Of a stretch of DNA of 27,996 bases, positions 8,972 to 15,475 are shown one piece after another. Both the position numbers and the translations under genes were made by a program. Source of the DNA: JAVJUS01 sp040220455 (GTDB lineage: Bacteria > Pseudomonadota > Alphaproteobacteria > DSM-16000 > Inquilinaceae); NCBI GenBank assembly GCA_040220455.1, contig JAVJUS010000084.1, positions 1 through 27,996 of the forward strand, read 5' to 3'. The notes under the pieces are model-generated. The model saw nothing but the letters and a program-made list of their open reading frames with translations. It had not been told where the DNA came from and made no database searches. Position 1 is the first letter of the stretch; the number at the start of each line of letters is the position of its first letter.

Positions 8972-9988
8972 TCAGCCGGCCGTCGCCAGCGCCTCCTCGG
9001 GCGCGCCGACGGACTCCATGTAGGCCTTGGCCCCCGCCATCAGCTCGGTGCCGACCGGGGTCAGCAGCCCGTGCTCGGCGACGACCCCGTGACCGGCATA
9101 AAAATTCCGCCGGTCGGCTTCGGCGGCCGCGTGGGCGCGCGCGGCTTCCTCGTCCGTGAGCGCGCCGCTGCGGGCCAGCGCCGTCATCGCCCAGTGCATC
9201 CGGGCGGAGACGAAGGTGGCGTGATAGATGCCGTCCATCGGGCGCGGATCGCGGCGCAGGGGCGAGGAGAACACCGCGTCGTCGTCGTTGTCGACCAGCG
9301 CCATGTGCGTGCAGAAGCCGAACAGCAGGCTGTGCGCGCTCTCGTGCGCCAGGACCTCGGCGACCGCCACCCGGTCGGGGTGGAAATGGCCGTTGAGAAA
9401 CAGCGCGCCCCAGAGCTGGTAGTGCGAGCCGCCGTCGAACTGGAGCTTGGTGTCCGGGTCGCTGCCGGCGATGACGACTTGGTGGACGATCGCCCTGATC
9501 TCCCCATGGAGTTCGGGCAGGGCGCTCTCCAAAAGGGCGAGGCCGTCGGCCAGGCGCGGCCGGAAGGCTTGCGCGATCTCCGCCGACGGCTCGCGGAAGC
9601 CGATGTTCTTGTTGCCGCCAGTTTGCCATTTCCTCATGTAGAGCGCACTGTCGCGGCCGAGCGTCGCGTCGCCCAGGGCCGTGATCTCTAGCTCCGGCGG
9701 CATGGGCGCGGCGGCGGCGAGCTCGCCCATCAGGCGCTCGATCTCGGCCCGGTCCTCTGCGTCGATGGCGTGCACCAGGTCGTAGTAGCGCCCGAAGACG
9801 CCGGGACGCACACGGCCTCCGGCCAGGAGATGGGCGACCAGGGCACCGAGCCCCGCCCGGTCGAAGGCGGCATGGCCGCGCGCCTGCTCGGCGACGTGTT
9901 CGAGGCTGAGGCCCAGCTCGCGGTTCATCCGCCGGTCCAGCGCAACGGCGCGGGCGGCGTCCGGCTCGAAATCCATGGCGATCGACAT
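8972..9988 (-). CDS. HExxH-motif putative alpha-ketoglutarate-dependent peptide beta-hydroxylase
   Basis: This 338-residue protein has EVLAHESAHSLLFGF, an HExxH metal site at residues 215-219. It is followed by SSPLRRDPRPMDGIYHATFV (about 241-260), where His256 is a likely further ligand. That pairing of HExxH with SPLR-DPRP-DG-xxHA is the signature of the 'HExxH motif peptide modification' domain (TIGR04267-like, aKG-HExxH type), enzymes that hydroxylate side chains of ribosomal peptides. The domain is often fused to radical SAM systems, but here it stands alone. ATG 9988 is preceded by GAGGGAG at suitable spacing. It lies 103 bp downstream of a 58-residue peptide gene on the same strand, the expected precursor-enzyme layout. 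Substrate and activity are inferred. A metallopeptidase is the main alternative. Confidence 0.78.
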   Translation of the reverse strand: MSIAMDFEPDAARAVALDRRMNRELGLSLEHVAEQARGHAAFDRAGLGALVAHLLAGGRVRPGVFGRYYDLVHAIDAEDRAEIERLMGELAAAAPMPPELEITALGDATLGRDSALYMRKWQTGGNKNIGFREPSAEIAQAFRPRLADGLALLESALPELHGEIRAIVHQVVIAGSDPDTKLQFDGGSHYQLWGALFLNGHFHPDRVAVAEVLAHESAHSLLFGFCTHMALVDNDDDAVFSSPLRRDPRPMDGIYHATFVSARMHWAMTALARSGALTDEEAARAHAAAEADRRNFYAGHGVVAEHGLLTPVGTELMAGAKAYMESVGAPEEALATAG

Positions 9989-10015
9989 GCGCACTCGCTC
10001 CCTCGCGGAAGAAGC

Positions 10016-10038
10016 GGCGCCGGGCCGGGCCCGGCGCC
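10016..10038 (-). terminator. Strong hairpin between peptide gene and HExxH gene (attenuator candidate)
   Basis: A 23-nt perfect palindrome consists of GGCGCCGGGCC, a single central G, and GGCCCGGCGCC. It lies in the 103-bp gap between the small peptide gene and the enzyme gene. RNA could form a stem of about 9-10 G/C pairs. No T-run follows, so it is better read as a partial terminator or RNA-stabilising stem that would keep peptide mRNA more abundant than enzyme mRNA. That role is inferred. Confidence 0.5.
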
Positions 10039-10091
10039 GGAATTGGTCGCCGGCGGCGGGACCGGTGAGGCCCCTCCGCCGGCGCCGGAGA

Positions 10092-10268
10092 TCAGGACGC
10101 TCTGCTCTCGTCCTTGACGCCGGCGTTACCCTCTTCGGTCTTGCTGCCGACCTTGGCGGAGAGCAGGACTTGATCCTTCTCGCCGTCCTTGCCACCGACC
10201 TTGGCGCCGATGGCGCCCGAATAGAGGCGGAAGCCGAGCAGCTTGCCCGTCTCGAGTTCGATCTTCAT
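10092..10268 (-). CDS. Small peptide, candidate RiPP precursor (58 aa)
   Basis: This 58-residue ORF starts at ATG 10268, right behind a near-perfect Shine-Dalgarno. It begins MKIELETGKLLGFRLYSG. It then contains two similar blocks, AKVGGKDGEKD (22-32) and AKVGSKTEEGN (38-48), spaced 16 residues apart, and ends VKDESRAS. The peptide is rich in Gly, Lys, Asp and Glu and lacks Cys, Trp, a signal peptide and a membrane segment. It is the first gene of the minus-strand run leading to the HExxH enzyme, the flippase and the ATP-grasp protein. Its size, position and internal repeat fit a substrate peptide with an N-terminal leader and a repeated core holding Asp and Asn as possible hydroxylation sites. 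I do not recognise a named family. A simple small cytoplasmic protein remains possible. Confidence 0.7.
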   Translation of the reverse strand: MKIELETGKLLGFRLYSGAIGAKVGGKDGEKDQVLLSAKVGSKTEEGNAGVKDESRAS

Positions 10269-10275
10269 GGATGCG

Positions 10276-10281
10276 TCCTCC
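10276..10281 (-). promoter_or_regulatory. Strong Shine-Dalgarno of the small peptide gene
   Basis: Reading the minus strand, GGAGGA lies 7 nt before the ATG at 10268. It is one of the best ribosome binding sites in the window and is the main reason to accept this short ORF as a gene. Confidence 0.75.
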
Positions 10282-10684
10282 GTTGGCGGGGCGTGCCTCG
10301 ACCGGCGGCCGCCGGCCTTCCGGCCCCTTGCCTCATTCGAGCCGACACGCCTCGGCTCGGGCAAAACCGAAGAAGGCCACCCCGCGAATTCATACGGGAT
10401 AGGCAACAGGGAGCAGGCCGCCCCAAGGGGCTTCCGGTGAGGCATCCGGGAACGCCGCGCGTCCCGCTCTCTGTCCGCCGGAAAGCCCGTGATCGGACGA
10501 TCGCCCGACGCGATCGGAAGATCCCGGCTTTTTGCATGGCCGCGTGCGCGCGGCCTTGGCAGTCTCGTCGCTCTCGGCACGGATTCGGTTGGAGGGCACG
10601 GGTGAGTCGACTCCATGCGTCCTTCACCGCGGCGGCGGATGCGCACGCCGGGACCGGGTACCGCCTGCCCGGGCGCCGGCCGCG
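10282..10684. promoter_or_regulatory. Divergent intergenic region between peptide gene and GMC oxidoreductase
   Basis: About 400 bp separate the two divergent genes. Visible structures are a perfect 14-bp palindrome CCGGCGGCCGCCGG (10302-10315) and a stem-loop CGAGCCGA / TCGGCTCG (10338-10345 with 10352-10359), both in the likely leader of the peptide transcript. No promoter hexamers can be named with confidence. Short ORFs here look like shadows. Confidence 0.4.
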
Positions 10685-12277
10685 ATGATCCACTCGACGC
10701 GCGATCTTCCGGCCGGCCACGTCCATCATGGCGACCTGTGCGTGATCGGCAGCGGGGCGGCGGGGATCGTCCTGGCCCATGCGCTCGCCAATTCGGGCCT
10801 GCGCATCGTCGTCCTGGAAAGCGGTACGGTCCGGCGGCCGGGTCGCGCCCCGGCAGGTCCCGATCCCCGCAATCACGTCGACGTGGTCGGCCACGCCTAT
10901 GACGGGGCGTTGGCGGGCCGCGCCCGTGCCTTCGGCGGCACGACGACGATCTGGGCGGGCCAGAGCCTGCCGCTCGATCCGATCGACTTCGAGGCCCGCC
11001 CCTGGGTTCCGGGCAGCGGCTGGCCGATCGGCCCGGAGACCATTGCGCCCTATTGGGAGCGTGCGGAGCGCTATCTGCGCCTGAGCGGCATGCGCTACGC
11101 CGACGCGGCCTGGCGCACCCTCGACCGCGCACCGCCGCCGCTCGACGGATCCGGCTTGCGACCCGTCGCGTCGTGGATGGCGCGCAATCGTGACTTCGCC
11201 CGACTCTACCGGGCGGATCTGAACGGCGACGACAATGTCGAGGTGCTGCTCGAGGCCACGGCCATGGCCATCCGCCCACCCTCTTGCGGCGGCGGCCGGT
11301 ATGCGGTGCGGTTCCTGACCGCGGCCGGCCGCGAGGCGACCGTCGAGTCCGATCTGGTCGTGATCTGCTGCGGCGGCCTGGAGACGCCACGACTGCTGCT
11401 GGCCTCGACCGAAGGCGTGCCCGCCGGTCTCGGCAACGCGCATGGTCTGGTCGGGCGCTACCTGATGGACCATCCGGCCGGTGTCTGCGCCACGGTGGCC
11501 GATCCCGATCTCGCGCGCCTGACCGACTGGTTCCGACCATTCTATCGGCGGGAGGGCCGCGTGGTTCCCAAGATCGCGTTGGGCGAGACGGTGCAGCGGC
11601 GCCACCGCACGCTCAACGCCCTGGCCGAACTGGCCTTTGTTCCCCGCGCCGGTTCCGGCTTCGCGGCCGCGGTCGACTGCCGCGCGGAATGGCGCGCCGG
11701 CCGGCCCATGCGCGCCGCGCGCCACGCCCTCGCGCTCGCCGGCAGCGGTCGCGAAGCCTCCTCGCTGCTGTGGCAGCGTCTGGTCGCCCGGCGCCGGCCG
11801 GTCGGCGCGGTCGCGGATATCGGCTTGGTCGCCACGGTCGAGCAGGCTCCGGATCCGGACAGCCGGGTCACCTTGAGCGACAGCCTCGACGAGGCGGGGA
11901 TGCGGCGCGCCCGGGTCGACTGGCGGCTGAGCGAGGCCGAGCGGCACACGCTTCGGGTCTTCGTGGCGACCCTCTCCGACGCCTTCGCCAGGATCGGCCT
12001 CGGCCGCGTCGTCGAAGCCGCAGAACTCGCCGACGGCCAGGCCTGGGCGCTGGGGCTGACCGACTCCTATCACCCGATGGGCACGACGCGGATGGCGAGC
12101 GACCCCCGGCGGGGCGTGGTCAACGCCAATCTGCAGGTCCACGGCCACCCGGGCCTGTTCGTCGCCAGCAGCGCCGTCTTTCCCACCGGCGGCGCGTCGA
12201 ACCCGACCCTGACCCTGATCGCGCTGACCCTGCGGCTGGCCGACCATCTGAGAGCGCGCGGGCGCCCGCCGACATAG
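10685..12277 (+). CDS. GMC family FAD-dependent oxidoreductase
   Basis: This 530-residue flavoenzyme has the FAD-binding Rossmann motif GSGAAGIVLAHALANSGL (about 23-40) followed by VVLES. A GMC core block appears as FGGTTTIWAGQSLPLDP. The C-terminal GMC domain reads YHPMGTTRMA, then NLQVHGHPGLFVASSAVFP and TGGASNPTLTLIALTLRLAD. The family oxidises alcohols, sugars or related groups, passing electrons from FAD to oxygen or a cytochrome. ATG 10685 lies immediately before the conserved N-terminus; upstream in-frame sequence is atypical. The gene is divergent from the peptide operon and could tailor the same product, such as a sugar. It is the last host gene before the tRNA-Val repeat. Confidence 0.88.
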   Translation: MIHSTRDLPAGHVHHGDLCVIGSGAAGIVLAHALANSGLRIVVLESGTVRRPGRAPAGPDPRNHVDVVGHAYDGALAGRARAFGGTTTIWAGQSLPLDPIDFEARPWVPGSGWPIGPETIAPYWERAERYLRLSGMRYADAAWRTLDRAPPPLDGSGLRPVASWMARNRDFARLYRADLNGDDNVEVLLEATAMAIRPPSCGGGRYAVRFLTAAGREATVESDLVVICCGGLETPRLLLASTEGVPAGLGNAHGLVGRYLMDHPAGVCATVADPDLARLTDWFRPFYRREGRVVPKIALGETVQRRHRTLNALAELAFVPRAGSGFAAAVDCRAEWRAGRPMRAARHALALAGSGREASSLLWQRLVARRRPVGAVADIGLVATVEQAPDPDSRVTLSDSLDEAGMRRARVDWRLSEAERHTLRVFVATLSDAFARIGLGRVVEAAELADGQAWALGLTDSYHPMGTTRMASDPRRGVVNANLQVHGHPGLFVASSAVFPTGGASNPTLTLIALTLRLADHLRARGRPPT

Positions 12278-12340
12278 CGGACAAGCCGCCACCGGCCGGC
12301 CGTATCCCGAGCGAAAGCGTCGCCTGGACGGCTCGCCCGT

Positions 12341-12372
12341 GAAGATCCTGAGGAGAGAAGATCGTGAGGAGA
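12341..12372 (+). repeat. 16-bp tandem repeat abutting the left tRNA-Val
   Basis: GAAGATCCTGAGGAGA (12341-12356) is followed directly by GAAGATCGTGAGGAGA (12357-12372), one mismatch. It touches the 3' CCA end of the left tRNA copy, just outside the island. It has no counterpart at the right tRNA. Confidence 0.6.
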
Positions 12373-12491
12373 ATGGTGGGCGCGGCTGGGTTTGAACCAG
12401 CGACCCCCGCCGTGTGAAGACGGTGCTCTCCCGCTGAGCTACGCGCCCGGAGGTCGTTGGCGGGTAGGTACGCGGGGCGAGGGGGTGTGTC
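12372..12491. repeat. Left flanking direct repeat of the island (att-like, contains tRNA-Val)
   Basis: This 120-bp segment matches 22558-22677 in the same orientation at 117 positions. The mismatches are at 12467, 12478 and 12479. The repeat includes the whole tRNA-Val gene and about 43 bp of its upstream leader and promoter. Identity stops abruptly on both sides. It marks the left edge of the 10.2-kb island. Confidence 0.85.
12374..12448 (-). tRNA. tRNA-Val (anticodon CAC), left copy
   Basis: The 75-nt cloverleaf is complete: acceptor GGGCGCG/CGCGCCC, D arm GCTC-AGCGGGA-GAGC, anticodon stem CCGTC/GGCGG with loop TTCACAC (anticodon CAC, codon GTG), T arm GCTGG-TTCAAAC-CCAGC, and an encoded CCA end. 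It is identical to the copy at 22560-22634. Its upstream region lacks the TTGACA box present at the right copy (GGGACA at the matching position), so it may be poorly expressed. Confidence 0.95.
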
Positions 12492-12883
12492 CCAACCCGT
12501 TGATCTGCTTGTCTTTCCTCGATCTCACATCGACCACGATAGTGGAAGGTTACGTAATTGGAAGCCACGTGCCAAGGGTTGTGATGTGGGCCTGCGGCAG
12601 GAGGTCAGTGTGACACCAGTGTGACAGCCACCCCTGGGGCGGGGCCAGGGGGCACCCCCACCATCTATGGATCGACACATGCCGGGATCAGGGAATGGAG
12701 CTGTTGACCATAGAGGGGCGCCTGCTGTTAACCAGTTCCTGGGAAGGCTCCAGCGAGGCGTTTGGCAGCATCCCCTGTGAGCCCTCGTGGACCGGTTTCT
12801 GAGGTCTCCCAAGCTCTGGCCTGCGTAGTGCCTCATGCTGTTCCCGTCCCCCGCCCGGGAGATCGTTAAGAACGGGCATTGGA
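12492..12883. other. Gene-poor left end of the island
   Basis: About 390 bp between the left repeat and the IS. It contains the TGTGACA repeat at 12609-12628 and a GC-rich hairpin-like run near 12630-12660. Short ORFs here have no start signals and no recognisable similarity; I see no gene. Confidence 0.5.
12609..12628 (+). repeat. Left copy of the TGTGACA double repeat (putative Int/Xis arm site)
   Basis: TGTGACACCAGTGTGACAGC holds two GTGACA units 11 bp apart, one helical turn. The same 20 bp, in the same orientation, recur at 22470-22489 beside the integrase start. Position near both island ends suggests binding sites for integrase or an excision factor; this is inference. Confidence 0.6.
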
Positions 12884-14133
12884 TGGAGTTCCCCCGGTTT
12901 GGTGGACACAATCCGACTACGAAGAGGAGAGTGTCATAATGCCGAGAGCGAGGAACCCGAACCCGCCTGAGTTCAGGGAGCAGATCGTCGCGCTGGCCCG
13001 GGCGGGGCGCAGCGTCGAGGATCTGGCCCGTGAGTTCGAGCCGTGCGCGGCGACGATCCACGGGTAGATCAGGCAGGCCGATCGCGACGGTGGCCGACGG
13101 GCCGATGGCCTGACCAGCCAGGAGCAGGAGGAACTTCGCCGCCTGCGTCGTGAGAACCGCCAGCTTCGCCAGGAGAGAGATATTCTGGCAAAGGCCGCGG
13201 CCTGGTTCGCTCAGAGCGACGCGATGTCGTCTCGGTCTACGAGCTGATGGCGGCGAACCGTGCCATGTTCTCCATCTCTACCATGTCCAGGACGCTCGGC
13301 GTCTCGCGTGCCGGCTACTATGCCTGGCTTGATCGCGAGCCGAGCGCGCGTTCGCAGGCCGATGGCGAGCTGACGGATCGCATCGCGGCGATCCACAAGG
13401 CCTCTAAGGCGACCTATGGAGCGCCGCGCATCCATGCCGAGCTCGTCGACGAGGGCATCCGTCTCGGCCGCAAGCGGGTCGAGCGGCTGATGAAGGCGGC
13501 GGGCCTGGCCGGCGTCAGTCGGCGCAAGGGTGCCCGCACGACCTTCCGCGACGAGCGGGTCCGGCCGGCCAGCGATCGGGTCGACCGGAACTTCCATGCC
13601 GACGAGCCCGACCAGCTCTGGGTCGCCGACATCACCTACGTGCCCACCTGGGCCGGCTTCCTCTATCTGGCCGTCGTGCTCGATGCCTTCTCGCGCCGGA
13701 TCGTCGGCTGGGCGATGGGCCATGATCTCAAGGCCCAGCTCGTACTCGACGTGCTGAACATGGCGCTGACGCAGCGTCGGCCGATCGGCGTGATCCACCA
13801 CTCCGACCAGGGATCGCAATACACCTCGATCGCCTTCGGCCTGCGCTGCAAGGAGGCCGGTGTGCGGCCCTCCATGGGATCGGTCGGCGACGCCTACGAC
13901 AACGCGATGTGCGAGAGCTTCTTCGCCACCCTCGAATGCGAGCTCCTCGATCGGCGGAAGTTCCGAACCAAGGCCGAGGCCCGCATGGCCGTCTTCCAGT
14001 TCATCGAGGGCTGGTACAACCCCGGCCGGCGCCACTCGGCGCTCGGCTACCTGTCGCCCATCAACTACGAAAAGGCCGCCCAGCAGCAGGACGCCTCAAG
14101 CCCGGAGCTGTCCACCAGACCGGGGGAACTCCA
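12884..14133 (+). mobile_element. IS3-family insertion sequence (1250 bp)
   Basis: The ends are 25-bp inverted repeats with one mismatch (12884-12908 and 14109-14133), starting TGGAGTTCCCCCGG and having the TG...CA ends of the IS3 family. Two overlapping frames lie inside: orfA (helix-turn-helix) and orfB (DDE integrase core). Flanks TGGA and ACTC do not match, so no target duplication is seen. orfA has an in-frame TAG, so this copy is probably inactive in transposition. Confidence 0.92.
12939..13247 (+). pseudogene. IS3-family transposase OrfA, interrupted by TAG
   Basis: Translation from ATG 12939, behind GAAGAGGAGAG, gives MPRARNPNPPEFREQIVALA and the start of a helix-turn-helix, then TAG at 13065-13067 after 42 residues. 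The same frame goes on with IRQADRDGG, LTSQEQEELRRLRRENRQLR and ILAKAAAWF, the leucine-zipper part of IS3 OrfA, and ends at TGA 13245-13247. The stop lies where related OrfA proteins usually have Trp, so a TGG to TAG change is likely. The frame end overlaps the orfB ATG (TGATG). IS3 elements normally fuse OrfA to OrfB by -1 frameshifting; here that fusion could form only with amber read-through. Confidence 0.88.
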
Positions 14134-14179
14134 ACTCCAACGCTCTCGAGCGCCCCGAACTTCGAGAGCGCGGCTGTGA
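13247..14179 (+). CDS. IS3-family transposase OrfB (DDE integrase core)
   Basis: This 310-residue retroviral-integrase-type transposase has an HTH_21-like segment (ATYGAPRIHAELVDEGIRLG) followed by the rve core. The catalytic triad is Asp128 (WVADITYVP), Asp187 (HHSDQGSQYTS) and Glu223 (NAMCESFFATLECELL), with the DD(35)E spacing of the IS3 family. Reading extends in frame upstream of ATG 13247 (VSVYELMAANRAM), as expected if the working protein is an OrfAB frameshift product. The frame has no stop inside the element. It runs through the right inverted repeat and ends at 14179, so the last 15 or so residues come from flanking DNA. Confidence 0.92.
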   Translation: MAANRAMFSISTMSRTLGVSRAGYYAWLDREPSARSQADGELTDRIAAIHKASKATYGAPRIHAELVDEGIRLGRKRVERLMKAAGLAGVSRRKGARTTFRDERVRPASDRVDRNFHADEPDQLWVADITYVPTWAGFLYLAVVLDAFSRRIVGWAMGHDLKAQLVLDVLNMALTQRRPIGVIHHSDQGSQYTSIAFGLRCKEAGVRPSMGSVGDAYDNAMCESFFATLECELLDRRKFRTKAEARMAVFQFIEGWYNPGRRHSALGYLSPINYEKAAQQQDASSPELSTRPGELQLQRSRAPRTSRARL

Positions 14180-14513
14180 GCGACTCCTCGGTCTGATCAT
14201 TGAACAGGCGCCCGTCCTTGATGCGCTCACTGTCGCCCAGCTTGAAGGACAGGTACCAGATTCCGCCGGGCTCGAGGGCTCGGACGAAGCGGCCGAAGAC
14301 ATCCGCCATCTCAGATCGGGGAACGTGCAGCAGCGATGCACAGGCCCAGATGCCGTCGAACTCGGCCTCGAACACCATGTCCTTGAAGTTCCGGTGGAGC
14401 ACTCCCCGGCCAGTCGGGCGTTCGGCCCGAGCCACCATCTCGACCGAGGCATCCATGGCGACGAGGTCATGACCGATCGCCTGGAACGCCAGGGTATCCC
14501 GCCCGGAGCCGCG
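14134..14513 (-). pseudogene. Class I SAM-dependent methyltransferase remnant
   Basis: The minus strand reads RGSGRDTLAFQAIGHDLVAM, then DASVEMV, FDGIWACASLLHVPRSEM, FVRALEPGGIWYLSFKLGD and LTAALSKFGALESV. These are the glycine-rich motif I remnant and the post-I, IV and V regions of a small class I methyltransferase (methyltransf_25 type). The N-terminus is missing: an in-frame TGA at 14514-14516 precedes RGSGRD. The C-terminus is cut by the right end of the IS at 14133. About 126 of the expected 200 or so residues remain. The sequence left of the IS does not resume a methyltransferase tail, so a deletion next to the IS is likely. Confidence 0.8.
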
Positions 14514-14771
14514 TCATCTCGAGATAGCGTCGGCTGGCGATCCGGGATCGATCTGCACACCGCCGGTCGAGAGGTTGGTGTGGGGCGTCTGTTCCGGCAC
14601 CTCCCTGACACCCCCTCCCGGCGGCCTGACTGTCAGGTCACCTGAACTGATCGTGGCCGTATCGGACGGAGGGTCTCTACTAACGGTAAAGACATCCTCG
14701 ACAGCGATCAATTGCGCAAAGGCTGCCGAAGGAGCCACGACAAGAGATTAGATAAGGATTGACCGGAACAT
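14514..14771 (-). pseudogene. Broken small exported protein (premature TAA in signal peptide)
   Basis: ATG 14771 follows an excellent Shine-Dalgarno (GAGGAGGCGTAG). Translation gives MFRSILI, then TAA, then SLVVAPSAAFAQLIAVEDVF and a Pro/Thr-rich tail ending GSPADAISR. Without the stop this is a normal signal peptide with an AFAQ cleavage site followed by a mature part of about 66 residues. The TAA at codon 8 makes it a pseudogene unless translation restarts at the in-frame GTG at 14738. The same frame runs straight into the methyltransferase remnant after its stop, so the 3' end may be a chimeric junction. The gene at 14982-15254 has the same layout. Confidence 0.6.
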
Positions 14772-14981
14772 CTACGCCTCCTCATGCTGACGTGAAAGAC
14801 TCAAAGCATGAGAGCTGTGCACGTTGGATACTGGCTCCCTGTCTGAAGCAATCGCATAATCGATTCATATATTGCCGTCGCGGCTTAGGAGATGGGCGCT
14901 GACATCCAAACTCAGGTCCATTGAACACAGGCACAGATTTGGTCTCACTATACTCCAATGTGCCCAGTCGTCCTAATGCGC
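14772..14981. other. AT-rich intergenic segment
   Basis: About 210 bp, clearly more AT-rich than the host DNA (for example CGCATAATCGATTCATATAT), upstream of the broken exported gene. It may hold its promoter, but no convincing hexamer pair or gene is visible. Confidence 0.4.
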
Positions 14982-15254
14982 CTAGTCCGGACGCGTGGTT
15001 CTCCCAGGTGATATGGTCAAGCTCTCTTCCCCGAACTGTGCTGCACCATCCGCGCGCCTGGTGGGCTTGGCATCGAAGATCACAGCTTCCCCAGTCCTGG
15101 GGTTGATGCCTTGCGTTGAGCCGTCACGGGTGACCACGTCATTTGGCGGCGATGTGGGAGAGGGGGCCTTGTCGCCGAGTATGACAATGGATTGGCCCAA
15201 TGCCGGCGTGGCAATCAACAGGCCTGCTGCGAGGATCATCGGCATACGGAGCAT
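14982..15254 (-). CDS. Small exported protein of unknown function (90 aa)
   Basis: ATG 15254 is preceded by AGGAGGCGACT, a strong ribosome site. The first 21 residues (MLRMPMILAAGLLIATPALG, then Q) form a signal peptide with likely cleavage after ALG or GQ. The mature part of about 70 residues is polar and rich in Pro, Thr, Gly and Asp, with no cysteine and no lipobox, so a periplasmic or secreted location is expected. I recognise no family. The region ahead of the next gene on the same strand (15476-15658) is 221 bp, so it probably has its own promoter. Its start region resembles the broken gene at 14514-14771 and the two may be paralogues. Confidence 0.65.
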   Translation of the reverse strand: MLRMPMILAAGLLIATPALGQSIVILGDKAPSPTSPPNDVVTRDGSTQGINPRTGEAVIFDAKPTRRADGAAQFGEESLTISPGRTTRPD

Positions 15255-15475
15255 AGTCGCCTCCTGTGGTCGCCGACGGAAGATGGCTCCAGCCGTTACG
15301 TTCGAGACTTGCGACCTGCAAGTCCGTCGCGTAGCCGAAAGGCATGGCTGAAAAGCAATACACATGATAGGCGGTTGCAGTCGATCCAGTCACATCAACT
15401 GCCCGTGAGCGTCGGCCTCTCGCGGTCCATGACCTCATCAGCTGTCATCGCCATCATCCCGGCAATGCGGCGCAT
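15255..15475. other. Intergenic segment without visible gene
   Basis: About 220 bp between the exported-protein gene and the small-gene operon on the same strand. No RNA, repeat or protein signal is recognised. Confidence 0.35.

Noticed and set aside
7423..9159. 578-residue plus-strand open frame antisense to the flippase
   Set aside because: Gln/Arg/Gly-rich shadow; the minus strand encodes a clear membrane protein.
10265..12568. 767-residue minus-strand open frame antisense to the GMC oxidoreductase
   Set aside because: No motifs, and it runs through the tRNA gene; the plus strand has a complete GMC signature.
12525..13061. 178-residue minus-strand ORF across the IS left end
   Set aside because: Spans the inverted repeat and part of orfA antisense, so it is an accidental frame.
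12880..14137. Target-site duplication of the IS
   Set aside because: Flanking 3-5 bp do not match in any alignment of the ends that keeps the 25-bp inverted repeats.
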